From contig NZ_JOPJ01000002.1 of assembly GCF_002153655.1 (NCBI RefSeq), positions 109,980-173,979 of the forward strand: a stretch of DNA of 64,000 bases, given 5' to 3'. Every line of letters begins with the position of its first letter. The stretch's first letter is position 1. The notes under the pieces are model-generated. The model was not told the DNA's origin, searched no databases, and worked only from the letters and a program-made list of their open reading frames with translations. Below, piece after piece: positions 39,137 through 46,940 of this stretch. The stretch comes from Acetobacter okinawensis. GTDB taxonomy: Bacteria > Pseudomonadota > Alphaproteobacteria > Acetobacterales > Acetobacteraceae. The position numbers and the translations under genes were made by a program.

Positions 39137-39964
39137 ATGCCTGCCACTGACCTCTCCACCACAACGGCCCGACCCCAGCAGCCAACCCTGTTCATCCCGC
39201 ATGGGGGTGGGCCGTGCTTTTTTATGGACTGGCCCCAGACATGGGACCATATGGCCGCTTTTTTGCGCGGGCTTGGTAACATACTTCCACAAAAACCGGA
39301 TGCCATTGTTGTTGTGTCCGGCCATTGGGAGGAACAGGCCGTAACGGTCACATCCAATGCCGCACCAGACCTGATATACGACTATTACGGCTTTCCGCCC
39401 CACACCTATACGCTGCAATACCCCGCACCGGGCAGCCCGGATGTCGCGCGGCACATACGCACCCTGCTCCAGAACGCCGGGATTGCCAGCGCCGCAGACC
39501 CACAGCGCGGGTTTGACCACGGGGTCTTCATTCCCTTCATGCTCGCCTTTCCGCACGCCGATATTCCCGTGGTGGAGTTATCCCTGCAAACGGCTCTGGA
39601 CCCGGCGGAGCATCTGGCCATTGGTGCAGCACTTGCCCCATTGCGTGCGCAGAATGTGCTGATTGTGGGCACCGGCCTGAGCTACCATAACCTGCGCCAC
39701 TTCATGAACGGCTCCCCTGTGACCGACCAGCCCGCACAGGCGTTTGATACATGGCTGACGGCCACAGCCTGCGCCCCACCGCCTGAGCGGAACCTGAGGC
39801 TGACGCAATGGGCACAGGCCCCCGGTGCGCGCCTGTGCCACCCGCGTGAGGAGCACCTGCTCCCCCTTATGATCGCTGCCGGAGCCGCCGGGCAGGATAA
39901 AGGCCAGCAGATCTACAGCGATACGGTTCTGGGCAAAGCGCTCTCGGGCTACCGTTTTGGGTAA
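39137..39964 (+). CDS. LigB/DODA-type class III extradiol dioxygenase-like protein
   Basis: The 275-residue protein matches class III extradiol ring-cleavage enzymes (4,5-DOPA dioxygenase/YgiD type). Candidate metal ligands are His in IPHGGGP, GHWEEQAV and FDHGVFIP. The core has LQYPAPGSPDVARHI and the VLIVGTGLSYHNLRHF segment. A role in cleaving an aromatic diol or as a dioxygenase of unknown substrate is inferred. It is monocistronic, between ppa and a terminator. Confidence 0.9.
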   Translation: MPATDLSTTTARPQQPTLFIPHGGGPCFFMDWPQTWDHMAAFLRGLGNILPQKPDAIVVVSGHWEEQAVTVTSNAAPDLIYDYYGFPPHTYTLQYPAPGSPDVARHIRTLLQNAGIASAADPQRGFDHGVFIPFMLAFPHADIPVVELSLQTALDPAEHLAIGAALAPLRAQNVLIVGTGLSYHNLRHFMNGSPVTDQPAQAFDTWLTATACAPPPERNLRLTQWAQAPGARLCHPREEHLLPLMIAAGAAGQDKGQQIYSDTVLGKALSGYRFG

Positions 39965-39990
39965 CCCGGCCTCTTAGCCGGGTGTTTTTT
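39964..39990 (+). terminator. Rho-independent terminator
   Basis: ACCCGGC at 39964-39970 and GCCGGGT at 39977-39983 form a stem with a CTCTTA loop, followed by GTTTTTT at 39984-39990. It terminates the dioxygenase-like gene, whose stop codon reaches into the hairpin. Confidence 0.88.
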
Positions 39991-40123
39991 GCCCCTTTGG
40001 GCAGCACGGCACTGGCAAAAATGCGTTTCTTTGCATTTTTTTGTGAAATGCCTGTTGCCAAAGAAAAAAACATCGTTATAAAGCCCCACATACCGACGCA
40101 CACAACGGTTGAGCGTCGAAAAT

Positions 40124-40200
<77 letters not shown>

Positions 40201-40331
40201 CTTTCCCTTACAATCTTATCGTAATCAGAAAGTGGCGCCGAGCGCCCCTTTTTTACCACAAGCCACATGCGCGCTCCTGACCGGCCGCGAGAACGACCGG
40301 TTTGCGCTTACGCCTGACGTCTTACTGACCG

Positions 40332-40859
40332 TTAGCCCTGCAATGCGTCTGCACCTTGCAGTGTTACCGCAACAGCATGCACGGTTGCTGCAATGCGGGC
40401 GGCAGTCTGCACAGCGGCGGCCCCTAGCGCATCACGCACGATTTTTTCGTGGCTGGTTACGCACAGGTCACACCCATTGATAATGGAAACAGCCAGACAC
40501 CACAGCTCAAAGTCGGCTTTATCCACACCCGGGTTGCCAATAACGCTCATACGGAGCTGGGCAGGCATTTTGGCATACTCACCACCGGCCATATGCACAA
40601 AGCGGTAGTAAATATTGTTCATGCCCATAATGGCATTGGCGGACTGTGCGGCTGTCAGCGCCTGTTCGGACAGGACATCGCGGAACTGAGCCACAATCTC
40701 ACGCGTGACATCGTCATTTCTCGCAGCAAGGGCCGAGGCCACAAACGTACCACCAAGCTGCTGCGGGGTCAGGGAGATGTCACTGGCCAGAGACCCCAGA
40801 TTGAGGCGCAGGTCCTTGGCGTAATCGGGAATACGGTCTTTGAGAGCATCTATGGACAT
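40332..40859 (-). CDS. ahpD: Alkyl hydroperoxide reductase AhpD-type protein
   Basis: AhpD is a carboxymuconolactone-decarboxylase-fold protein that can reduce AhpC. The 175-residue protein starts with the ATG at 40859 ([20 protein letters not shown]) and carries the redox CxxC as [10 protein letters not shown], with the catalytic His and Glu nearby. The all-helical core is present. It is downstream of ahpC on the same strand, separated by 203 bases with a hairpin, so it is likely expressed with it. Peroxide defence in the cytoplasm is the role. Confidence 0.92.
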   Translation of the reverse strand: MSIDALKDRIPDYAKDLRLNLGSLASDISLTPQQLGGTFVASALAARNDDVTREIVAQFRDVLSEQALTAAQSANAIMGMNNIYYRFVHMAGGEYAKMPAQLRMSVIGNPGVDKADFELWCLAVSIINGCDLCVTSHEKIVRDALGAAAVQTAARIAATVHAVAVTLQGADALQG

Positions 40860-40988
40860 GACTTTTTCCATCGCGATTTTTTTTGGGGGAAAAACTGCGC
40901 CAGACCAGATTATGGTTAACTGGAACACATGGCCGCCACATCAGATGGCGGAAGGTGGGCATAACCACCAGAACAGAGCAGTGCAGGC

Positions 40989-41022
40989 GGTCAGGCAGAC
41001 CACACAATGGATCTGCCTGACC
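40989..41022 (-). terminator. Perfect inverted repeat between ahpC and ahpD
   Basis: GGTCAGGCAGA at 40989-40999 and TCTGCCTGACC at 41012-41022 form a perfect 11-bp stem with a 12-base loop. It has no T-run on the minus strand, so an intrinsic terminator is doubtful. An attenuator, mRNA processing site or protein-binding palindrome is possible. Confidence 0.5.
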
Positions 41023-41062
41023 ACCCCCGGCCCGCAAACACAGACCGGGAGAAGTATCAGAC

Positions 41063-41605
41063 TCAGACTTTAATAAAGTCTTCGCCCTTCTTCCAGTTGC
41101 ACGGGCACAGCTCATCGCTCTGCAGGCCGTCCAGAATACGCAGGATTTCCTGCGGGTTACGACCAACGGACAGGTCGTTGACGGACACATGACGGATCAC
41201 GCCGTGGGGGTCGACCACAAAGGTGGCGCGCAGGGCAACGCCAGCGTCCTTTGCCATAACGCCCGTGCCTTCTGTCAGCTCGCGCTTGATGTCGGCCAGC
41301 ATCGGGATCGGCAGATCCTTCAGGTCATCGTGGTGCAGACGCCAGTTCAGATGCACGAACTCGCTGTCGATGGACACGCCATACACAACTGCGTCGCGGT
41401 CTGCGAAGTCTTTGGACAGTTTGCCAAAAGCCACGATTTCGGTCGGGCAGACAAAGGTGAAGTCCTTCGGCCAGAAGAACACTACTTTCCACTTACCGGC
41501 ATCGGTCTTGTCGGAAATCTGAACGAATTCGCCCTTCAGGCCTTCCGGCCCACCCGGAACGGCGGTCAGATCAAAGCTGGGAAACTTATCGCCAACGGTC
41601 AGCAT
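41063..41605 (-). CDS. ahpC: Peroxiredoxin (AhpC)
   Basis: AhpC reduces hydrogen peroxide and organic hydroperoxides. The 180-residue protein starts with the ATG at 41605 after AAGGAG. The longer frame to 41689 reaches into the divergent promoter. The peroxidatic Cys is in DFTFVCPTEIVAF and the resolving Cys near the end in DELCPCNWKKGEDF. Catalytic Thr and Arg residues are present. It is divergent from oxyR and upstream of ahpD, which suggests OxyR-controlled peroxide induction. Confidence 0.95.
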   Translation of the reverse strand: MLTVGDKFPSFDLTAVPGGPEGLKGEFVQISDKTDAGKWKVVFFWPKDFTFVCPTEIVAFGKLSKDFADRDAVVYGVSIDSEFVHLNWRLHHDDLKDLPIPMLADIKRELTEGTGVMAKDAGVALRATFVVDPHGVIRHVSVNDLSVGRNPQEILRILDGLQSDELCPCNWKKGEDFIKV

Positions 41606-41768
41606 ATGTTTGCTCCTTGTTTCTGGCACTGTGCCTGACCATCTTGAGTTGGTCAGGCGGTGCAAACCTGTATGGGCCGCCTTTTTCATTTAATCCAATG
41701 AAAATTTTATATAGGAACAATTGAGTATATCGATTACCCATACCTTGGTTTTCAGGTAGGACTTGGTC
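41606..41768. promoter_or_regulatory. Divergent ahpC/oxyR promoter region
   Basis: These 163 bases separate the divergent ahpC and oxyR genes. The half nearest oxyR (41695-41740) is AT-rich and contains ATAG at 41711-41714 and a TATATCGATTACC stretch. Divergent arrangement predicts an OxyR operator here. I could not confirm an ATAG-N7-CTAT tetramer, so no exact operator is claimed. Confidence 0.5.
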
Positions 41769-42698
41769 ATGCTTCCCCTCCCCTCCGCCCAGCAACTGCG
41801 CTACCTGATCGCCCTGTCCGAACTGCGCCATTTTGGCCGTGCAGCGGCAGTCTGCGCGGTTACCCAGTCCACCCTCTCTGCCGGGATCATGGCGCTTGAG
41901 CGCCAGCTTGATGCCCCCCTGCTGGACCGTACGGTGGGTAAAAAAGTGGTTTTTACCCCATTGGGGCATGAGATCGCGCTAAAGGCCCGGCAGGCTCTGG
42001 CGGCACTGGAGGCCGTGCCCCAGTTGGCCGCAGCCGCCCGCACCCCGTTGACCGGCCCCTTGCGACTCGGGGTCATTCCCACGATTGGCCCGTTCCTTAT
42101 CCCCAGCACCGTCCGCATCCTGCATGAGCATTTTCCGCGCCTGCTCCTGTCCCTGACCGAAGACACAACGGAGCATCTGCTGGAAAAACTCTCCCTTGGG
42201 CAGTTGGACATGCTGGTGCTGGCCATGCCCTGCCTGTGTGACGGCACAGAGACCCACCCCCTGTGGCAGGACCCCTTTTACGTCATCATGCCCACCAACC
42301 ACCCTTTTGCTGCGTTGAAGAGTGTGCCTGCGGAGCGCCTGTCCGAGTACAACATGGTGATGATGGAAGACGGGCACTGCCTGCGCGAGCAGACACTGGC
42401 CATCTGCCGCCAAAGCCCCAGCCGCAGTGGTTCGGAAGGGGAGAGCGAACCCACATTTACCGCCATGTCACTCCACAGCATGGCGGAAATGGTTGAACTG
42501 GGGTTGGGAATCGCCATTATGCCCGCACTGGCCATTGAGAACGGTATTCTTAAAAACCGTGCCATTCTTGCCCGCCCACTGGCCGGGGGGGCTACATGGC
42601 GCACCATCGGCCTGGCCTGGCGCCCCCGCTCCCCCCGTGCTGCGGATTTTACCACGCTGGCCGGCACACTGCGCACCCTTGCCCCCCACACAGCCTGA
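41769..42698 (+). CDS. oxyR: Hydrogen peroxide-sensing LysR-family regulator OxyR
   Basis: OxyR activates peroxide-defence genes when an intramolecular disulfide forms. The 309-residue protein starts with the ATG at 41769 and has an N-terminal winged HTH (LRYLIALSELRHFGRAAAV, with QSTLSAGIMALERQL). The two sensing cysteines are C204 and C213 in GHCLREQTLAIC, a spacing of nine as in the E. coli C199/C208 pair. Divergent from ahpC, so autoregulation and control of ahpC-ahpD are likely. Confidence 0.94.
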   Translation: MLPLPSAQQLRYLIALSELRHFGRAAAVCAVTQSTLSAGIMALERQLDAPLLDRTVGKKVVFTPLGHEIALKARQALAALEAVPQLAAAARTPLTGPLRLGVIPTIGPFLIPSTVRILHEHFPRLLLSLTEDTTEHLLEKLSLGQLDMLVLAMPCLCDGTETHPLWQDPFYVIMPTNHPFAALKSVPAERLSEYNMVMMEDGHCLREQTLAICRQSPSRSGSEGESEPTFTAMSLHSMAEMVELGLGIAIMPALAIENGILKNRAILARPLAGGATWRTIGLAWRPRSPRAADFTTLAGTLRTLAPHTA

Positions 42699-42867
42699 AG
42701 AGCGGGCCAGATCACAGGCATCTGGCTCACTGACAGGCCCCAAAAACGTAAAATCCGCAAGAAAAACGCGCGATAAATGCGGGCAATATTGACTCAGACG
42801 CACGGGGCCGGTATGTGCCGAGCCAACTTATTCATGCATTGAGCAGCATCGGCGGAGAATACGGGCC

Positions 42868-42993
42868 ATGAAAATCAGAAATAGCCTGAAGTCAGCCAAG
42901 GTGCGCGACAAAGACTGCCGTGTGGTGCGTCGTCGTGGCCGGGTTTACGTTATCAACAAAAAGAACCCCCGCATGAAGGCCCGTCAGGGCTAA
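42868..42993 (+). CDS. rpmJ: 50S ribosomal protein L36
   Basis: This small 41-residue protein begins at the ATG at 42868 ([20 protein letters not shown]) and continues [20 protein letters not shown]. The Arg/Lys content and the conserved KNPRMKARQ tail match L36, the smallest ribosomal protein. It is the one-Cys form, lacking the full zinc Cys set. The preceding GGCGGAGAATACGGGCC contains a GGAG-type ribosome site. A strong hairpin with T-run follows at 43046-43087. Confidence 0.95.
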   Translation: MKIRNSLKSAKVRDKDCRVVRRRGRVYVINKKNPRMKARQG

Positions 42994-43029
42994 TTGATGG
43001 TTGGCCGCGCCCTTGCGGGCAAGCTTATC

Positions 43030-43731
43030 ATGACTATCATGCACAAAACCCGTTCCCTCGGATACCGAAGGAACGGGTTTCTGTTTTATAGCCTGTCTGT
43101 TGCACTGCTGAGCACGGCTCTCCCCCTGACTTGGGAAGATGCTCTGGCGGCTGCACCACCTGCCCCCACCACCACACCAGCGCCTCCCGCCGTCCACACT
43201 GGCACTGGCACTGGCACTGGCACTGGCACTGGCACTGGCACTGGCACCACAGCGGGGCAGATTGCCATGCTGGTCAAGCTGCTGGCACAGGCACAGACCC
43301 CTGATGATGCCCATACCCTGCAAAGCAGGCTGGAGGCACTGCGGGCCGCGCATCTTTCCCCCACCACGCAGCTCCTGCTCCGCCGGGCAGAAAAAGACCT
43401 CGCGACAGAAAAGCCGGACGATGCGGTGGAAGATGTTGGCGATGCTCTGGCCCTGCAACCCGATCAGGCAGTCCTGTGGCGCACACGGGCCCAGATGCGC
43501 CTTGTAGCGGGCAATCTGCGTGGAGCTGTAGCTGACCTTGGGGAAGCACTGGCGCGCGATGCAGAGGACGCACAAAGCTGGAGCCTGCTCGCCAGTGTGG
43601 AAGAACACCTGAACGATGGTCAGGCCGCACTCAAGGCGTGGCAAAAGGCGACAGCCCTTAACCCCATGCTGGACAAGAGCGGCAAGCGGCTCGATTCCCT
43701 CCGTCTCAAGGCCTTTGGTCAGCCGACCTGA
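43030..43731 (+). CDS. Exported TPR-like protein with Thr-Gly repeat
   Basis: The protein (233 residues from 43030; ATG 43039 also possible) has a signal peptide (FLFYSLSVALLSTALPLTW, then a cut near ALAAAP). A Pro-rich segment and a Thr-Gly tract from (ACTGGC)8 follow, then a helical repeat region. In that region ALALQPDQAVLWRTRAQMRL and ALARDAEDAQSWSLLASVEEHLNDGQAALKAWQKATALNP look like two or three TPR units. A periplasmic scaffold role is inferred. The N-terminal codons overlap the rpmJ terminator, so its expression may come from a readthrough or separate promoter. Confidence 0.8.
   Translation: MTIMHKTRSLGYRRNGFLFYSLSVALLSTALPLTWEDALAAAPPAPTTTPAPPAVHTGTGTGTGTGTGTGTGTTAGQIAMLVKLLAQAQTPDDAHTLQSRLEALRAAHLSPTTQLLLRRAEKDLATEKPDDAVEDVGDALALQPDQAVLWRTRAQMRLVAGNLRGAVADLGEALARDAEDAQSWSLLASVEEHLNDGQAALKAWQKATALNPMLDKSGKRLDSLRLKAFGQPT
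43046..43087 (+). terminator. Hairpin terminator of rpmJ, inside the next ORF
   Basis: AAACCCGTTCC at 43046-43056 pairs with GGAACGGGTTT at 43070-43080. An inner TCGG/CCGA (43058-43068) extends the stem. It is followed by CTGTTTT to 43087. It looks like the intrinsic terminator of rpmJ. It lies in the signal-peptide codons of the following gene. Confidence 0.85.
43198..43245 (+). repeat. In-frame hexanucleotide repeat (ACTGGC)8
   Basis: Eight exact copies of the 6-bp unit ACTGGC run from 43198 to 43245 and encode alternating Thr-Gly. Copy number changes would keep the frame, so the linker between signal peptide and TPR domain could vary in length among strains. Confidence 0.95.
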
Positions 43732-43737
43732 GCGGGT

Positions 43738-44637
43738 TCAGGCCTGCCGGTTCTCAATCAGGCTTTTACGAATCTCACGCCCGCGTTCAATTTTATCGAC
43801 AATATACTCCGCATCCCCCCAACGGATGGCGCGGGCCATGGCCTGTGCGTCTTCCATAAAACGCCCCAGCATTTCCAGCAGCGCCTCGCGGTTTGCCAGA
43901 AAGATGTCACGCCACATCACGGGGTCGGAGGCGGCAATACGCGTAAAATCACGGAACCCCGAAGCGGCGAGGTCCAGCACCTCCGAGCGTGTTTCCTCCG
44001 CCAGATCATCGGCCGTACCGCAGATGGTAAAGGCCAGTAGATGCGGCAGATGGCTGACAATGGCGCACACGCGGTCGTGGTGGGCGGGGCTCATCTCCCG
44101 CAGGCGGGCGCCACAGCGTGTCCATAACGTGCGAATCTGCTGTAGCGCCTGCGGCGTTGTGGCCTCCAGCGGGGTCAGCAGGCACCAGCGGTTTTCAAAC
44201 AGGTCCACCAGCCCTGCATCCGGGCCGGAAAATTCGGTTCCCGCCATGGGGTGGGCAGGCACATAGGGCACATCCGCCCGCAGACTGGGGGCTATGGCCT
44301 CGGTCACGGAAACCTTGGTGGAGCCGACATCGGTCAGCACGGCGCCGGGCTTCATGGCTGGCACAAGCTGGGCTGCAACGGCACCCATGGCCCCCACGGG
44401 CACGCAGAGCATAACACAGTCGGCCTGTGCCACAGCGGCCACACCATCGGTCGTGGCCTCATCCGCCAGACCGAGTTCCATAACCCGCGCACACACGGCT
44501 GCACTGTTATCCACCGCGACAAGCCTGCGGGCTAGTGTGCCATACTCTTTGGCGCGACGGAGCACGGAGGAGCCAATCAGCCCCGGCCCCACAACAACAA
44601 GCGTATCAAACACAACGCCAGAGTCTGTACCTGCCAC
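43738..44637 (-). CDS. tyrA: Prephenate/arogenate dehydrogenase
   Basis: TyrA oxidatively decarboxylates prephenate or arogenate with NAD(P), leading to tyrosine. The 299-residue monofunctional enzyme has a Rossmann fold with VVVGPGLIGSSVLRRAKE. Next come the segments DCVMLCVPVGAMGAVAAQL and DVGSTKVSVTEAI, the catalytic AHPMAGTEFSGPDAG region with the His, and helices around RTLWTRCGARLREMSPAHHD. It starts at 44637, 3 bases after the hpnL stop. It may therefore be co-transcribed with hpnL. Confidence 0.93.
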   Translation of the reverse strand: MAGTDSGVVFDTLVVVGPGLIGSSVLRRAKEYGTLARRLVAVDNSAAVCARVMELGLADEATTDGVAAVAQADCVMLCVPVGAMGAVAAQLVPAMKPGAVLTDVGSTKVSVTEAIAPSLRADVPYVPAHPMAGTEFSGPDAGLVDLFENRWCLLTPLEATTPQALQQIRTLWTRCGARLREMSPAHHDRVCAIVSHLPHLLAFTICGTADDLAEETRSEVLDLAASGFRDFTRIAASDPVMWRDIFLANREALLEMLGRFMEDAQAMARAIRWGDAEYIVDKIERGREIRKSLIENRQA

Positions 44638-44640
44638 CGC

Positions 44641-45711
44641 TCAGCTATCCTTCACCACGTTGGAGGAGGGGGAATACCCCATACCCTCACCGTTGCTCGG
44701 GGCAGGCTCGGCAGACGCACTCTGGCGCAGGCCCCGCATTTCCATGAACTGCCAGAGCAGCAGCACGGGAATACCGATCATAATTTCCCGCCCACGGCGC
44801 AGCAGCGAAATCCCGAGGGACAGGGAAGGGTCAATGCCAAACGCATGGCCCATGGCCATATAGGCCCCTTCCTGCACACCCAGACTACCGGGGACCAAAA
44901 ACCCGACCGACATAATGGCGCAGGTCACCCCCTCCACCGCCACAGCGCCGGAGAAGGTCAGATGCGCCCCCAGAAAACGCGCGGTCAGCCAGAGCATGCC
45001 AGCGCCCCCCAGCCAGCCCAGCAGATGGTAAGAGGCCGAACGGCAGATATGCCATGGGCGGCTCCACGCGGCCTCCATGCGCTCCTGCAGGTTATCTGCA
45101 CCTGCCAGAATGCTGTCCCGCCATTGTGATGCAAGGCTGCGGGTAAACATGCCGCCAAACTTGCGGAACAGGTTGCCCCCATGTGTCTGTGTCCAGATAA
45201 AGCCTGCCGTCCCTGCGATCAGGAACAGTGTGCCCCCCACCACCGGCACCACAAACGGGCTGGTGCGCTGGTGCGCCACAAGGCAGGCCACACCAAGCAG
45301 CACAAACGCCACCTGCCCCATAACCTCCGTTGTAATGTCCACAAGGTTGGCGCAGGCCGCCTCGGGCAGTTCTACCTCGCGGTCGGATGCACGGTGCATG
45401 CCATGGCCCGAGCACGTGGCACGAATACCAATGACAATCCCCCCGACCTGCGAGAACGGCAGGCAGGTCGCCGCCGCATCACGCACCATACGTGCAAGCA
45501 GCAGACGCACATATCCAATTTCAGGGAACGCGGCATGCCATGCCATGCCCAGCACGCCATCCACGGCCAGCTGGCAGCATACCATAAGCAGAAAGCCGCC
45601 CAGACCAATGCGCATAACAGCACGCAAAACGGAATCGAAACCGCTCCACGCCATTGCCGCCGTAACGACCACGAGCCCAAGAAAAGTGAGAAAAACCGTA
45701 AGCTTCTTCAA
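44641..45711 (-). CDS. hpnL: Hopanoid-associated membrane protein HpnL
   Basis: HpnL is a lysylphosphatidylglycerol-synthase-like multipass membrane protein of hopanoid clusters. The 356-residue protein starts with TTG at 45711 because no in-frame ATG lies upstream of the first membrane helix (TVFLTFLGLVVVTAAMAWSG). It has about six to eight hydrophobic helices and the conserved segments SQVGGIVIGIRA and GFLVPGSLGVQEGAY. It is divergent from hpnA across a 215-base gap that likely holds both promoters. Its exact role, possibly hopanoid transport, is not established. Confidence 0.88.
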   Translation of the reverse strand: MKKLTVFLTFLGLVVVTAAMAWSGFDSVLRAVMRIGLGGFLLMVCCQLAVDGVLGMAWHAAFPEIGYVRLLLARMVRDAAATCLPFSQVGGIVIGIRATCSGHGMHRASDREVELPEAACANLVDITTEVMGQVAFVLLGVACLVAHQRTSPFVVPVVGGTLFLIAGTAGFIWTQTHGGNLFRKFGGMFTRSLASQWRDSILAGADNLQERMEAAWSRPWHICRSASYHLLGWLGGAGMLWLTARFLGAHLTFSGAVAVEGVTCAIMSVGFLVPGSLGVQEGAYMAMGHAFGIDPSLSLGISLLRRGREIMIGIPVLLLWQFMEMRGLRQSASAEPAPSNGEGMGYSPSSNVVKDS

Positions 45712-45926
45712 GGCCTCAGCTCTGTCCGCCTGTTACGCCACTGGCTCCGCCACCCCCATGGATGTGGCGCAAACCCGACCGGGCGCATATGTGAATGTTC
45801 CGCCCCCTTACACTACCACGGGGTCTGGCGCCACCTCGGGTGTCAGGATAAAGAAACAGACCAGCCGTTCGGGATCCAAACCCAACACCTGTTTTTTTTC
45901 AGCCCTCTACCGGGAGCGCACCCTCC

Positions 45927-46922
45927 ATGACTGCTCATACGCTCGTAACCGGCGCAACTGGTTTTGTCGGTTCCGCCGTAGCTCGTACACTGCTCGAACG
46001 TGGGCACTCCCTGCGCCTGATGGTGCGCGAAGGCAGCGACCGTAGAAACATTGCCGACATTCCCGCCGAGCTGGTGGAGGGGGACCTTTCCCGCCCGGAC
46101 ACATTTGCGCGTGCGGTGGAAGGGTGCCGCTACGTCTTCCATGTTGCCGCCGACTACCGGCTGTGGGTACCCGACCCCGCCCCCATGATGACCGCCAACG
46201 TGGAAGGCACACGCCTGCTGATGCTGGCCGCCCAGAAAGCCGGAGTGGAGCGGATTGTCTATTGCTCGTCCGTGGCCGCCCTTGGGCTGATCGGGGACGG
46301 CTCCATAGCGGACGAGAACACGCCTGTAGAGGAACATGCCGTTATTGGCATTTACAAACGCTCCAAATACCGCGCGGAGCAGGAAGTCCTGCGTCTTGTG
46401 CGTGAGCAGCAACTGCCTGCGGTGATTGTAAACCCCTCCACCCCCGTGGGCCCGCGCGACATCAAACCCACCCCCACAGGACAGATGATTCTGGACTGCG
46501 CCGCAGGGCGCATGCCCGCCTATGTGGATACGGGCGTGAACATCGTGCATGTGGATGATGTGGCAGAAGGCCACGCACTAGCCCTTGAACGCGGCAGAAT
46601 TGGCGAAAAATACATTCTGGGCGGAGAGAACTATCTGCTGCGTGACCTGTTTGCCATGGTGTCACAGATCGCGCATGTTCCCCCGCCCAAGATCAGCCTG
46701 CCGCAGGAGGTCATCTGGCCGGTAGCTGTTGTGTCCGAGTGGATGTCCCGCGCCTTTGGCTTTTCGCCCCGTGTCACACGGGAGATGCTCGCCATGTCCC
46801 GCAAGAAAATGTTTTTCTCATCCGCAAAAGCCATGGACGAACTGGGCTACGCACCACGCCCGGCACGGCAGGCCGTAGAGGATGCCATTACGTGGTTCCG
46901 CAACAACGGCATGCTCAAATAA
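45927..46922 (+). CDS. hpnA: Hopanoid-associated sugar epimerase HpnA
   Basis: This 331-residue SDR-family epimerase/dehydratase has the N-terminal GATGFVGSAVART nucleotide-binding motif and the YKRSKYRAEQE segment with the Tyr-x3-Lys pair. YCSSVAALG and IVHVDDVAEGHALALERG are the C-terminal substrate regions. HpnA is the first gene of the hopanoid operon and is thought to act on the sugar-derived side chain. It precedes hpnB by 18 bases. Confidence 0.94.
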   Translation: MTAHTLVTGATGFVGSAVARTLLERGHSLRLMVREGSDRRNIADIPAELVEGDLSRPDTFARAVEGCRYVFHVAADYRLWVPDPAPMMTANVEGTRLLMLAAQKAGVERIVYCSSVAALGLIGDGSIADENTPVEEHAVIGIYKRSKYRAEQEVLRLVREQQLPAVIVNPSTPVGPRDIKPTPTGQMILDCAAGRMPAYVDTGVNIVHVDDVAEGHALALERGRIGEKYILGGENYLLRDLFAMVSQIAHVPPPKISLPQEVIWPVAVVSEWMSRAFGFSPRVTREMLAMSRKKMFFSSAKAMDELGYAPRPARQAVEDAITWFRNNGMLK

Positions 46923-46940
46923 GGGAAGGCACAGTCTGCC

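Noticed and set aside
43198..43245. Short tandem repeats as a CRISPR array
   Set aside because: The 6-bp units have no spacers and lie in a coding frame. No CRISPR array was seen anywhere in the window.
45077..46045. Plus-strand ORF of 322 codons
   Set aside because: It is antisense to hpnL and out of frame with hpnA. The predicted protein is basic and low in structure.
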